Shown: positions 47,532-58,117 of the stretch, in pieces | Layout of the letters: each line of letters opens with the position of its first letter | How positions within the stretch are numbered: position 1 is the first letter of the stretch | Assembly (NCBI GenBank): GCA_037693485.1 | Contig: CM075345.1 | Coordinates: forward strand, 76,381,001-76,445,000 | DNA length: 64,000 nucleotides | DNA from: Kitagawia praeruptora | Taxonomy: Eukaryota > Streptophyta > Magnoliopsida > Apiales > Apiaceae | Direction: 5' to 3' | Notes under the pieces: generated by a model | What the model was told of the DNA's origin: nothing | The model's database searches: none | What the model saw: the letters and a program-made list of their open reading frames with translations, nothing else | Translations under genes and position numbers: made by a program

Positions 47532-48639
47532 TACTCCCTCCGTCCCACCACTACGCCATAGATGGCCTATCGCAACCTTTTGGCATGGGTGTTACCACTA
47601 TGGGTGTTACCATAGCTATGAAAATTTTGACCTATCGCAACCTTTTGATTGTGGTGTTACCATAGGCAGAAAAGTATGTTACTTTAGTTATAAAAGGTGT
47701 TACAGTGGGCTAACACCATGAGATGTGTTACCATAGAGTATTCATTAACAAAATTTTTTATTTAATTTAAAATTAATGATTTAATAATTATTTTACTTTA
47801 AAAATAATTAATTTTAACAAAATCATTGAAATAAACATTTTAAAACGTAATATTCCATCAAATATTTAAATTATTGGTTATTCATAAATATTAATTTTTT
47901 TTTATAAATTTCACATAAAAAGGTTTTAAAATAAAGTAATATCCAAACATTATTAAATTTTAACTAAATTCATTAAAAGTTTAATAAAGAAATTTTTATA
48001 ATGGTTAAAACATTTTAAGATGAATACTTTTATTTTTATGTTCATTAAATATTATTAAACAAAATTTTTATATGATTTTTTTTCCATATATATTATATAT
48101 TTTAATATATTATTAATTAAAATAAAAATAGTTTCGCATGTGATTAAAAATATTTGAATTATATTACTTCAAATTATGTAAATGAATCATTTAACAAAAA
48201 GACAAAATAAATCGAATATTTATGAAAAAATATATTGTTTTCCTAATTAAAAAAATAAAAAAGTAAAAGAAGAATTTAGCAAAAGAAAAAAAATGCAAGT
48301 TTGGCCTAAATATTGGTGAGCGTCAAAAATACTGCCCAACCAAATTTTAGACTTCGCGGTTTCAAACAAAAATACAAAATTGTGAAATGTAAATTTTGTT
48401 TAAATTGTGAATTATTATAAAATTATGAAAATAATAAATTTAATAATTATTAAAATAAATTTTTAAAACTTTGCAAAAAAATATAATATTTAAAAAAATA
48501 AAAAAAGGAAAGTATGATCGGAATCTTGTAGTTGGGCGGCAAATGAAAACAAGAGCGGCAAATGAAAATTAAGGAGCGGGAAATGAAAATTAAGGGAAAA
48601 CAAAATAAGGGAAAACAAGCATTTCACTTTTAGGGTTAA

Positions 48640-49163
48640 ACACGGGTAGGGGGCAAATCTAATACACTTTTCACTTCTTTCACCTCACCTTCCACTCTCC
48701 CCCTTCTCTCTCCGCCTCTATTCGTATCTCCCCCCTATCTGACTATCTCTCTGTCTCTTGTATATATGTTTCTCTTAAATTATGATATCGTGTTTCTCGA
48801 ATTTGGGTTATCTATCATGAAGATGCTATTGATGGATTAGGGTTTAATTCAAGGGGTGGAAGGATTCAATTAGTATTCAAGCAGGATTTTGGTTCAATTA
48901 AACGGATTCGAGCTTTGAAGTGGATGGTAGCAGATTCGGGTTCAATCTTCGTTTGGTTTCGAGTTTTGGGTACAACTCTCGCACCCCGACTCTCTCTATC
49001 TCTATCTCCCTCTCTTTCGCTCCCCTCTCTCTCGCTCTCTGTTTCTCTCTATGTCTCCCCCCTCTCTCTCTTTGTCTCTCTCTGGCAGAAACTTTACTAA
49101 ATTATGTATGTCAATGTATGTTTTTTGTCTTTGGTATGGAAAAACTTTTACCCCCCCTTCAGA
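48640..49163 (+). other. Captured promoter/5'UTR-like segment in CACTA element
   Basis: CT-rich tracts (48670-48760, 48980-49085) and short ATG-containing frames precede the first transporter exon. Upstream, 48280-48620 has short GCGGCAAATGAAAA repeats. An ORF from 48920 would fuse a CT-repeat peptide to the transporter exon, but the acceptor CCCCCCTTCAG at 49163 suggests the exon starts at 49164. Confidence 0.4.
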
Positions 49164-49939
49164 TTCCTGTGGCTGTTGGGGCATCTGGATATGAGGCAGT
49201 CAACTTATACACCGGAAGAAGAGTAATAGGTTCTAAAGGTGAAGCGGGATCAAATTTTAAATGGCACCAGCTTGTTCTATTTTGCTGTTACGGCCTTGTA
49301 GCTGGTATGGTAGGTGGGCTACTTGGTCTTGGTGGTGGATTCATTTTGGAACCGCTGTTTCTCGAGCTGGGAATTCCTCCGCAGGTACAATCATATATTT
49401 CCGAACAACATAATAGCTTTCCTTGCCATCAGCTATATATAAGTATTGCTAACTGAGCTCACTTCTTAGTCAGCTTAATTATTATGAGATATGAGCTGCA
49501 AATATAATAAAACCAGTGTCTATCAGTACTGCAATATAGTCTTTTATCTATTCTTTGTATACATTTCAATATTATATATATATTTGAATTGATCAGTGAA
49601 GGGCCTCCAATTTAGGTATCAAGTGCAACTGCAACCTTTGCAATGACATTCTCTGCCTCCATGTCGGTTGTTGAGTATTACCTTTTAAAGCGTTTTCCAT
49701 TTCCATATGGTAAGTTACTCTTCAACGTTTACCTTCTATATGTTACTGTATGATCATATGGCAGAGATGGTATATAATACTATAAACTTGTTTTGCAGCT
49801 CTGTATTTTGTTGTTGTCGCCATGGTGGCTGCCCTGACAGGGCAACATGTTGTAAGAAAGATAATCGACTTTCTGGGAAGAGCGTCTTTGATTATATTCT
49901 TATTGTCCTTCACAATCTTTGTAAGCGCAATCTCTTTAG
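49164..49939 (+). pseudogene. Captured fragment of a TauE/SafE family (sulfite exporter) gene, three exons
   Basis: Exons 49164-49384, 49616-49709 and 49799-49939 have GT-AG borders and matching phase. They encode GYEAVNLYTGRRV, the glycine-rich membrane segment VAGMVGGLLGLGGGF, SSATATFAMTFSASMSVVEYY, and GQHVVRKIIDFLGRASLIIF, all typical of the C-terminal half of plant TauE/SafE proteins. Those are multi-span membrane proteins of ~450-500 residues. The N-terminal half is absent, and the expected last exon is not convincingly found. The coding part itself is well preserved, so capture is probably recent. Confidence 0.85.
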
Positions 49940-50099
49940 GTAAGTATCTCTGGTGGCTCTCATGTACTTTTACTGTTTGCAATGACAGTAAAACAAAGGT
50001 CTCATTTCAATTCTTTAGATAAATATGCCGCATTTTTTAGTGCTAATTATATTTTTGTAGTTTGAGCCAGAATTATTGCCTCTAAAGGATTACAAACTT

Positions 50100-50220
50100 G
50101 CCAATGGCTAATGGACAGGTGAGAGAAGAAACATATACAGCATTTGAGAATATATACCCTGTTCTTACAGAGTTCAGGAAGAATCCGCAGTGTCTGTGTT
50201 TGCAGACTTGCGCAGATTGA
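50100..50220 (+). other. Unassigned exon-like stretch in CACTA element
   Basis: One frame reads YTAFENIYPVLTEFRKNPQ, protein-like in composition, followed by a stop. It lies between the transporter and UPF1 pieces. I do not recognise the parent gene. Confidence 0.3.
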
Positions 50221-50411
50221 CATAATGCTTTATGTTATTCAAACTCAAATCAATCTGTATACCCCATGGTTTTGTTTGTTGTCCGAGTTCATACAAGCTC
50301 ATAATTTATCACCACTATTTTGGACGGGTTAATGAGGTTTGTGTATTAACTATTAAGAGATAATAGCGGCGAGTGACTAAAATTTCAAGAGGCTTTCTGG
50401 GGCTTTAACTT

Positions 50412-50639
50412 GTATAAGAGGAGGTGGCTCTTGAACTCCGTGCAATTCAGGTAGTTTGGTGTACTGTATATGTTTTCTGCTCTTCTTTTTCTTCAGCTAT
50501 TTTATTATTGTTTTGTTTGCAGGGGGTTCCCGTTGACATGAACCATTGGTTTAGTGTTAATTTTGTTTGGAAGCACAAGTTTTGATAGGATGCAGGGTGC
50601 AATGAATGCCTTCTCTGTGGATGAAACAAGTGTTAGCGG
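50412..50639 (+). pseudogene. Captured fragment of a UPF1-like RNA helicase gene, two exons
   Basis: The first piece ends EEVALELRAIQ (50418-50450) with a GT donor. The second (50523-50639) reads GVPVDMNHWFSVNFVW, then, after a 1-nt frame change near 50578, FDRMQGAMNAFSVDETSVSG, ending at a GT donor. This order and wording match the region before the helicase core of plant UPF1, the nonsense-mediated decay helicase. The ATPase motifs are not present. The frame change and an in-frame TAA upstream make it non-coding here. Confidence 0.8.
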
Positions 50640-51366
50640 GTAGGTCTCCTACAGTATTCTTCCTTTTACAAACATCAACTGAAAAGTCTTTTTTTTTACC
50701 TTGTTCTGATCTCCTCGGTTGTTTATGGCTGAAAAATGAATTTGGTTCTAATATTTAAAGTCCAAGGTTTACTATGTAATAATAATAAATTGATGGTACA
50801 TAATAAGTAACATGATTTTTCTGGAGTAAACCATGAGATTCTATGCACATGTTGAGTTCCGGCGATAAAATTGTATCACTAAAGGTGCTAGAATTACTGA
50901 ATAATTATTTCGATACGTTTTGCTTACCTCAATAGTGCTTTTTTCTATCTTATATCTTGTTCTGTATTTAACATACTAAAACCTTGGTTAATTTGATGGA
51001 ACTTATGAATGGCCAGTGGCCTTTTAAAATAAAAGAAACATCATATGTTAACACCCCCCATCATGTTCCAATCAACCAGAACCGAATTTAATGGAACCGA
51101 ACAGGTGTTTCTTTTTTCTGGTGTTAGTATGAATCACATGTGTTAGATTAACTATCCCTGGAACAATAATAATTAAAATGCTATTGATTTTTTTTAATAA
51201 TTCTGTTGCATTGTGTATATTTTTGTAGGTATATGGGTTCTAATGGTTTGTGCTTCTGGGGCTTTTAATTATTTTCAAGGTCCGATAAACTTAAAGTTTC
51301 TAGAACCCTAGCTATTGTGGCCTTTTACATCTTAGTGTCATATCATTGTTTTTTTTTCCTCTGTAG

Positions 51367-51507
51367 GTTTTTACCTTCAGCCACAAGATATCAGTAAATT
51401 TCCAGTTGATCTTGTGGTTCGTTCAAGGCATAACTTTCATGTTTGCAGTTGCTGGCGTGGCTGCTTCCGTTGCACTCACCGACCTGAGTATAAAGATTTG
51501 TGCTTGA
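51367..51507 (+). pseudogene. Captured fragment of a callose synthase (glucan synthase-like) gene
   Basis: After the acceptor TTTTTTTTTCCTCTGTAG, the frame reads FTFSHKISVNFQLILWFVQG and then hydrophobic FAVAGVAASVALTDLSI to TGA at 51505. This wording is typical of the C-terminal membrane region of plant callose synthases, proteins of ~1,900 residues. Only ~46 codons are present. Sequence to 51545 may be a further exon piece of unknown origin. Confidence 0.7.
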
Positions 51508-52145
51508 TGAAGCATCAACTTGATACTGAAGAGCTTTCAACTGCATCTATTGACACACAAGTACTTGCGTCTTTGATCCTTCTTATTTAGAACTCTTACA
51601 TGTTTAGATACTAGGGATACTTTGCATTAATGTTATACACGTAGCATAAATCATTATAAAAACTCAGTAGTGAGTAGTAAGTACTTTACCTTACCTAATT
51701 GTAGTTTATATTTTGAAAAGACAAACTTCTAATAAGTAGTTGTTATCTTTTTATTAGGTAAACAATGAAGGCATAGAGCAATCATTTTACTTCTGGTATA
51801 TGCACTTTAAATTAAAGTAGATTGGATCAGTACCAAGTGGTTAATATTGTGAGCATGACTGCACAGGTACTTGAACAGATAATTAACAAGGATTATTAAT
51901 TATCTAATGTACGATGCACTCATCTGAAAATTTGAACAAGAATTTTTTTCCATATTGTTTGTAAATCAAGGCATGCTAATGATTTTTTCCATGTGCTGAT
52001 TTGCATTCTGATTTTTTCCGTTGCTTGGAGTGATCAGGGTCTGCTCTACTATTGCACTTAACAGGTACTTCAGGTTTTCTATATTTCTACATAATTTACA
52101 TGTCTCAGTTTTGGGTAGGATTCATATGATGTGTTTTGTTTGCAG

Positions 52146-52391
52146 CAAGAGTCCTGTGAATCAAATGACTTCAAAGGCAATGCTGACCCATATGATCAGC
52201 CTTATTTTCAGGGAGCTACTTCCAGCGGTTCAGCCAAACAAAAAGGAGTTGCTTCCAGTTCCAGAGATGGGTTGGACACAAATATTGAAGATCTGCCAAG
52301 TACAGAGAGCAGAGAAGGAGAGACTTTTGCAGATGCATCTTTTGTACATTTTAATTTATTTTCTTCAATGTTGCTGGATTTGATTCGTTGA
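52146..52391 (+). pseudogene. Captured exon of unknown gene, Ser/acidic-rich
   Basis: After the acceptor TTTGTTTGCAG, 81 codons (QESCESNDFKGNADPYDQPY...) run to TGA at 52389-52391. The composition is hydrophilic and looks like a disordered linker of a regulatory protein. No family recognised. The last ~20 residues become hydrophobic and may be read-through of an intron. Confidence 0.4.
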
Positions 52392-52589
52392 TGTAACTAT
52401 ACTAGTTATGTTTTTGGTGAATGAAATTAGGATTTGAATTGGTTGTTGGTTTATTTAATGGAAAATTCGATATTCAAGTAGTACATTTTTCTTTTATTAC
52501 ATTTATGGTGTTACAAAAGGTATAAAGTGTGTTACAATAGGTATATTATTGCATGTGTTGCAGGCTCAAAAAGTAGGCCCCATAATAGG

Positions 52590-52695
52590 TCCAAAAAGTG
52601 GGCCCCACATGTTGACCTATTTTTGAATGCCACGTGTCCCCACATGTGGGACCCACGTGTGGATCCTACGTGTGGCCCCACGTGTGGGCCCCATA
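52590..52695. promoter_or_regulatory. Palindromic ACGTG/GGGCCC cluster near the right CACTA end
   Basis: Within ~105 bp there are repeated CCACGTGT/ACACGTGG-type boxes (G-box/E-box core CACGTG), CCACATGT, and GTGGGCCC palindromes, many overlapping in inverted pairs. CACGTG binds bHLH/bZIP factors in plants; GGGCCCAC resembles TCP sites. Whether it drives transcription or serves transposition is unknown. Confidence 0.55.
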
Positions 52696-53160
52696 ATATT
52701 ATGCAAAATTGTATCATCTGTGGTAACACACAACCTATGTTGCTATAGAGTGTTTAAGGTGTTGCTATAGAGGTTTTTGGTAACCACATTTGCTGTGTTA
52801 CCTTAGGTTGGTTTTTGATGTTACCTTAGATACCTGTAGTTACTGCTGAGAACCTAACACAGCTGAAGTGTTACCATAGCCCTATTTTGGCCTATGGTAA
52901 CTTAAAACAGGGGTCTATGGTAACACAGTTTGGGGGTTGCTATAGGCCGTTTATGGCGTAGTGCATTCATTGTGGCCACATTTCCTATTTTACTTGTCTA
53001 AAAAATGTGTCCACATTCTGTTATATAGTAAATTTAATATTATTTATGTCAACTTATTTGAAAAACAATAGAACTCTATGGTAACTATCAGTGTAATTAT
53101 TATCATTGAATAAAACGTGAAAATTTGATTAGTGACAAAATCAGTGGGATGGAAGGAGTA

Positions 53161-54049
53161 GTTGTATACTGAACTTCAAATGCTTACCCTTAATTAGCAA
53201 AAAAAATGCTTACCCTCCCCAAAAACAACTAAAGAAGACTAACCTACTTCGAAACACTCTGTAACTCAAACTTCGTTCACACCTCCATCCACTCAGGTAT
53301 GAATCTTCATCCATCTCTCTCTATCTCTCAATCTATATCCAAAGGAAGGTTATTTCAGAAAGACTTCGACAGAATCTATGCAATAGCCACTCTAAGTGAT
53401 GAAGGTGAAGCAAAAATGCAAATTCTGGAGGAGACAAATTTAGAAAATAGAATGTTAAAATTAAATATAGGCAGAAAAGCAGGTAGGCCAAGAAGGTAAA
53501 AATGAACAAGTTCTTTGATTTTGTTTGTAATAAGATGAGAACAAGAAGAAAGAAAACTGCAAAAAACTTAAAGTCGGTTAAAGAAAATACAAGTGTGAAT
53601 CTAAAGATACGCCAAGACAAGCCAGCCAAGGTGTAGACTCAAATGTAAGCCAAAGATTTAGCATAAGAAGTTTTTGAATCTACATACTTAATGGGTTCAG
53701 TGTTTGCTCAAGATAGGGAGAAATCATTGCAGATTATTCAATATAATCCAGAAGAGTATGAAAAGAGGCAACTACTGATTAAAAAAAACATTATGTCGAA
53801 TATTTCTTCTAATCTTGAAACTTTTTCCTTGTTAAGTTCGAAGATCAGAGGAATAAATAACTATATATCTAGAAGGAACCTCAGAACCCTCATTTATAAA
53901 GTGAATTTTAGTATGTTATTTCTGTAAGAATTGAAATGTAAAGAGTGGTCAGATTCTTTAAAAAGTTATATATGGGGAATATTTTCTCATTAGTGGATTG
54001 TTTCACTGGCTGAAGAATACTCCGGAGGCTTGGCAATATCTTGGGTTAA
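53161..54049 (+). other. Unrecognised DNA with a small ORF ending in an AT-hook-like motif
   Basis: A frame from 53299 to 53499 reads LSISKGRLFQKDFDRIYAIA-type sequence and ends RKAGRPRR, like an AT-hook. A 5'UTR-like CT tract precedes it (~53310-53335). A second frame (53691-53927) has no domain. It may be a decayed host or transposon gene; no claim is made. Confidence 0.25.
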
Positions 54050-54298
54050 GAATAAGATTAGTCCAGAATAAGTAGTTGGATTAAAGCACTTGATACGATT
54101 ATTGAGAAGCCAATATTAGAGCATAGGCGAGCTTCTCCATGCTAGTGTACCTGGTCTCTACATCAAACACTTTCTTGCTAACATAGTTAATATGTTATTG
54201 AGCACAACCTTCCTCGCGAACAGGCACAACACTGATTGCATATTCTGAGACAGCTAGATAAATAATGTGAGTCTCACCTTCCTTAGGCTTCTAGCATT
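54050..54298 (-). pseudogene. Remnant of Tat pol (RT-RNase H region), minus strand
   Basis: The minus strand, with stops, reads HINYVSKKVFDVETRYTSMEKLAYALILAS, the Tat-lineage stretch after RT. The LTR at 54299-55894 separates it from the RT and protease pieces at 55895-57190, which lie upstream in minus orientation, so all belong to one decayed element. Confidence 0.7.
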
Positions 54299-55894
54299 TT
54301 GTTAACACAAAATCACGCAAGCGTACGTGGTCACAAGTAATATAGAATAAAGTTGAGTTCGTTCCCACAGAGATCTGGTTTAGGTTTCAATTCAATCAAT
54401 GTACCTATACAACAATGTATGGTTTTTATTCATTGCTAAGACAATTAACAAATTTGGGTTTTAATTAACTAAATTAACTAAGAAGTAAATTAACAAACTA
54501 AGAATTAACTAACTTACGAGAATTGGAATCGAATTACTTATGCAAGAGAAAACATGGGATCCTAACTTCATTAAATACTTTGCTTAGATCTGACAACTTT
54601 AATCACTATATGCAATGGTTATGATATCTGATTGGACAACACGAAACAAGTACACACTACCTGTCAACATACGTATACCAAACTATCCATACATCCACAA
54701 AAGAGATAGAAGATGAATAGACACCAATTATGCTTAGAACCTATATGTCTATAAAATTTGAGAACATAACGGTTGAAGAGCAAGTTATCCATAAAGATCA
54801 CATAGGAAATATAAGTATTCTCATCTCATGCTACGAATCATGTTGATAAACAATCATGAACCTATGCTAGCAAGGCAAGTTCTAAATCTCAAGATCCACT
54901 TTCACTTCACAAGAGATTAACAGATTATATGTTAGCTACGCATCTAACAATTAAGCATAACCATACGAGGATATCAGATATACATCATACACAGATCTTT
55001 AAAGCATCAAGATACTAAAGCTCCATAAATAAATCCGTTAGAATCCCATGACAACGATTAGTTCATAATGAACCGTTCGTCATCATGGGATAAAGTGAAA
55101 CCATGATATTAAAACAAGATCAAAATATTAAATAAGAGTAATAGAGTTTAGAAAAAAATCCTAAACGAGCATGGAAGAATAGAAAAGATGAAGTAGAACT
55201 AGATCTCCGTTGCTTGTCACGAGTGTTGGGAATCCTTCTCCAAGTCTCTCTCGTCTCCCTCTATGTTATTCTAACCAATTCTAAGTAATTGATATAATTT
55301 ACAATGATAGGGAGTGTTTATATAGGCCCTAGAAGTCTTGTCCAACAAGAAACTACCAAATCAGAATTAAAATAGAATACGTTTCCTAAACTGATTCTGT
55401 TTTGAAGGAAAATTCGTAACTGACTTTTCTGCATTATTTCTGGGCCATTCCAGTTATATTTGGACATCTGGACCACTTTAGAATGATAGAGAATCTCGTT
55501 AGCTTCGCCTGGACTGTAAGATCGTCCAAAATGGATTTGTAGAACTCAAGATATGGCCCAAACAATAAATCAAAATTTTCAGGAAAAAACTCGGAATTGG
55601 ACAGAATGCCCTCGAGGCCGCGGCCTAGCACCAAATCTGCCAGCACTTTTTTTCTTTGTTATTTCCTTCGTTTCGCCCTCGTTTTACCTTCGTTTCCTTC
55701 CGTTCTTTTTGCCAAGGCTTCCATACTTCAATTGCTTGACTCCAAATCTCCCAAGGATTGTATGGAAGACCTCATTCTTCATTAAAAACTCAAAATCCAC
55801 ACCAACATCAACTCAATTCTCCCACCATATCCAATGACTTATAACCCTGCACAACTACACGAAACACATAAAAAATACAACAAACTTGAGGCCA
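54299..55894 (-). repeat. Athila-like LTR, minus orientation, inside decayed Tat element
   Basis: Its left end on the minus strand reads GTGGGAACGAACTC...TACGCTTGCGTG, like the Athila LTR end at 8860-8920. The segment at 54880-54960 is the reverse complement of Athila-type sequence like 8325-8405 (GTAGCTAACAT, GAAAGTGGAT, TTGCCTTGCTAGCATAGG). A minus TATA (CCTATATAAAC, plus ~55317-55327) sits at the right distance. It looks like a solo LTR; the exact right border and target duplication are unclear. Confidence 0.7.
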
Positions 55895-57190
55895 AGTGAA
55901 TCAATTTAAGCCGATATGGAACGCTCCAAATTGATATAAAATCCATTTATCACATTTAGAAGGAAAAATGACATTCCTATATAGCAATAGAGACCTCTCT
56001 TCGTGATGAGATGAAGTGTGCTCTTGATCGGGGCCATATATGGGTATCTGATTGTACCCGAAATAGGAATCCATGAAGCTAAGAAGAGCATGCCTCGTTG
56101 TTGAGTCCACTAACTAATTAATCTTCGATAGAGGGAAACTATCTTTTGGGTAGTGTTTGTTGAGATCAGTGAAGTCAACACATATTTTCCACTTTCCATT
56201 TGGTCTCTTCACGAGACATTGAGATCAATTATAATCATATCCTCATGAGACCAAACGAACACATTCAAGCTAGCCTTGAAAAATTTTGTGAGCCTCTCCC
56301 TAAGTTCGGGGCTGAGTTGAGACCCAATTTTGAGGGCCTTAGAAGGGGCCTATGCTTCAACTAGGATAGAGATAGTGTCTTCAGCGCCTCCTGCCCTTTC
56401 TACATGCTCGGGAATACAAGGATCAAGATTGATGTCATAATCATTCACATTGTTAGGCTCCTCCAACTCCTGAATAGTGATCCTATGGCCCGGGCCGGCC
56501 TTACTATGGCCCGGGCTGGCCTCACTATGGCCCGGGCCGGCCTCGATCTCATTATCATTGAGAGGTGGTAAATGGAAGTCACTATGCTCATTTTCTTAAG
56601 AATGGGCCTCCCTACAATAGTATTGTAGGCAGAGGGTTGGTCAACAACCATGAATTCAGCAACCTGCATAGTAATGCAAGGTTCATTGACCAAGGTGATG
56701 AGTAGCCTTATGAGACCCTTCACACTGACCGAGGCCCCGATAAATCCATAGAGATGTCCAACAGTAGGAGAAATATCCTTGTCAAAGAACCTTTTTTTTT
56801 GCAAACATCATACGTCAAGACATTCACCGTACTCCCATTATCAACGAGGATCTTATATATGTTTTAGGATCCTATTTTGATTCGATACAAAGCATCGGAA
56901 TGGGGATGATATACCCACTTTGCCTCTTCGTTTGTGAACATGATAGTGGTGTCCTCCCCTTTGAATAGCTTAGAAGGTCTCTACTGAAGATGATTCACAT
57001 TAGTGAGAGGTCTCTATGAACATGATAAGGGTGCCTTCCCTTTCTATATCTCCCTTGTTGCTATCTCCTCCAATACGAGGTCCTCACATAATAACATGGA
57101 TGTTGCCAACTTGATTGGTCCTCTCTTCTAGATCGCCAACATTGTTTATGCGAGGGGGACCTGGATAATGAAACTCTTGAAGTAGTCTTG
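55895..57190 (-). pseudogene. Remnant of Tat gag-PR-RT region, minus strand
   Basis: RT piece (56110-55901): HALLSFMDSYFGYNQIPIYG and PDQEHTS. Protease-side piece (56804-56445): EFMVVDQPSAYNTIVGRPIL then SIYHLSM. Frames shift and stop often. Farther right (to ~57190), vague gag/linker similarity remains. With 54050-54298 this forms one old minus-strand Tat copy. Confidence 0.7.
56482..56545. repeat. Triplicated GC-rich unit with GCCCGGGC palindrome
   Basis: Three ~26-bp copies of TATGGCCCGGGCYGGCC separated by TTAC/TCAC. It stands out from AT-rich surroundings. In minus translation it gives repeated RPARAIV within the decayed Tat copy. Confidence 0.85.
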
Positions 57191-57608
57191 GAGATTCATA
57201 ATGCTAGCAAATAGAGTAGAACAATACTTGAAAATTAGAGATAATCATGCATAAGTACTTTAATGGTGGAATAAAACCTGGCTGGCTGAAGTGATGTCCA
57301 CATAACATAATTCTAACTTCCAAGGGAATTAACCTCGCATTCGCAACTAATAGTGATGCTAGATATTTGAACTTGACATTTTTTATCGATTTCTGTTGTG
57401 TCGATTTCGATACGAAACTTTGATTTTGTAAGGCTCCTCGCTAGCCATATATAGAAATCTTCTTAAGAAGGAAGGGGCTTCTTATATAGAGCTTCATTAG
57501 CCATGCCATATAAAGGCCTCGCTCTACATGCCATATAGGGGGCCCCCGGCCATGCCATATTGGGGGTCTTGCTCAAGCATCTCATAAAGAGGCATCCCGT
57601 TAGGGGCA
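57191..57608. other. Unassigned DNA with repeated CATGCCATAT
   Basis: CATGCCATAT recurs at about 57501, 57528 and 57552 in a GC-richer stretch (GGGGGCCCCCGGCC at ~57538). No ORF with a domain. Probably leader or LTR sequence of the decayed Tat copy. Confidence 0.35.
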
Positions 57609-58100
57609 TGTTAGATATAATTGATGTGAATTATAATCAGTGTTTAAGTGTTACAGTGAAATATCAGAGTTTAGCTGGAAGCAGTCAGAGTTTAGTTAAA
57701 CGCCGACAGATGGAAGCTCGACAGAGTTTGTTAAACTCTGTCTGGAGGAAGTGTCTATTGCTCAACAGAGTTTGAAGAATACTTGAAGATAATTAAGAAA
57801 GCAATATCTTTGAAGATTGAATAGCTGTCAAAGAGATTGTGTTGACTAAGGAGATGTGTAGTAATCATAATTGATAACAATTGTATAGCTAATTTATAGG
57901 AGTATCAATTATTGATTGTATAGCAGTTGTATATCTTATAAATACAGTTAGGTTAACCCTAGAAGGGTATCGCATAACGAATTATCATTCATTGTAACCT
58001 AAGCAGCTCTTTGTGATATTTTACATCACTAAGAGGGGAATTATTCATTCCAAAAAGTTTTTAATTGTCAAAACGTGTGTTCTTCTTAATCTCTCATACA
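57609..58100 (+). repeat. Probable solo LTR (copia-type)
   Basis: TGTTAGATATAATTG... to CTCTCATACA, 492 bp, with a plus-strand TATAAATA at ~57939. It interrupts the 3' end of the minus-strand copia pol. No PBS follows and no target duplication was found, so the borders are approximate. Confidence 0.45.
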
Positions 58101-58117
58101 AATCTTGATTATAATTG

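Larger units (their letters stand above)
47549..52963 (+). mobile_element. Non-autonomous CACTA transposon carrying host gene fragments (Pack-CACTA)
   Basis: Terminal inverted repeats of 29 bp begin CACTACGCCATA and match at 26 of 29 positions (47549-47577 and 52935-52963). Flanking triplets are CAC and CAT, an imperfect 3-bp duplication. Many subterminal GTTACCATAG/CTATGGTAAC copies sit at both ends (47580-47750; 52500-52930), the usual transposase-binding repeats of this superfamily. No transposase is present. Inside, in one orientation, are intron-containing pieces of unrelated plant genes: TauE/SafE transporter, UPF1, callose synthase, and unknown exons, so capture was at the DNA level. 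Confidence 0.85.
47532..53160. mobile_element. Stowaway-like MITE interrupted by the CACTA element
   Basis: TA plus CTCCCTCCGTCCCAC lies at 47532-47548; GTGGGATGGAAGGAG plus TA ends at 53160. Without the CACTA insert the MITE is ~210 bp (47534-47548 joined to 52964-53158). The CTCCCTCCGTCCC terminus and TA duplication are typical Stowaway features. Confidence 0.8.

Noticed and set aside
48970..49090. Signal peptide-like hydrophobic stretch in the ORF from 48920
   Set aside because: It is a translated CT microsatellite upstream of a good splice acceptor, not a real protein segment.
49164..52391. A functional TauE/SafE host gene
   Set aside because: Only the C-terminal half is present, next to unrelated gene pieces and inside CACTA TIRs; better read as captured fragments.
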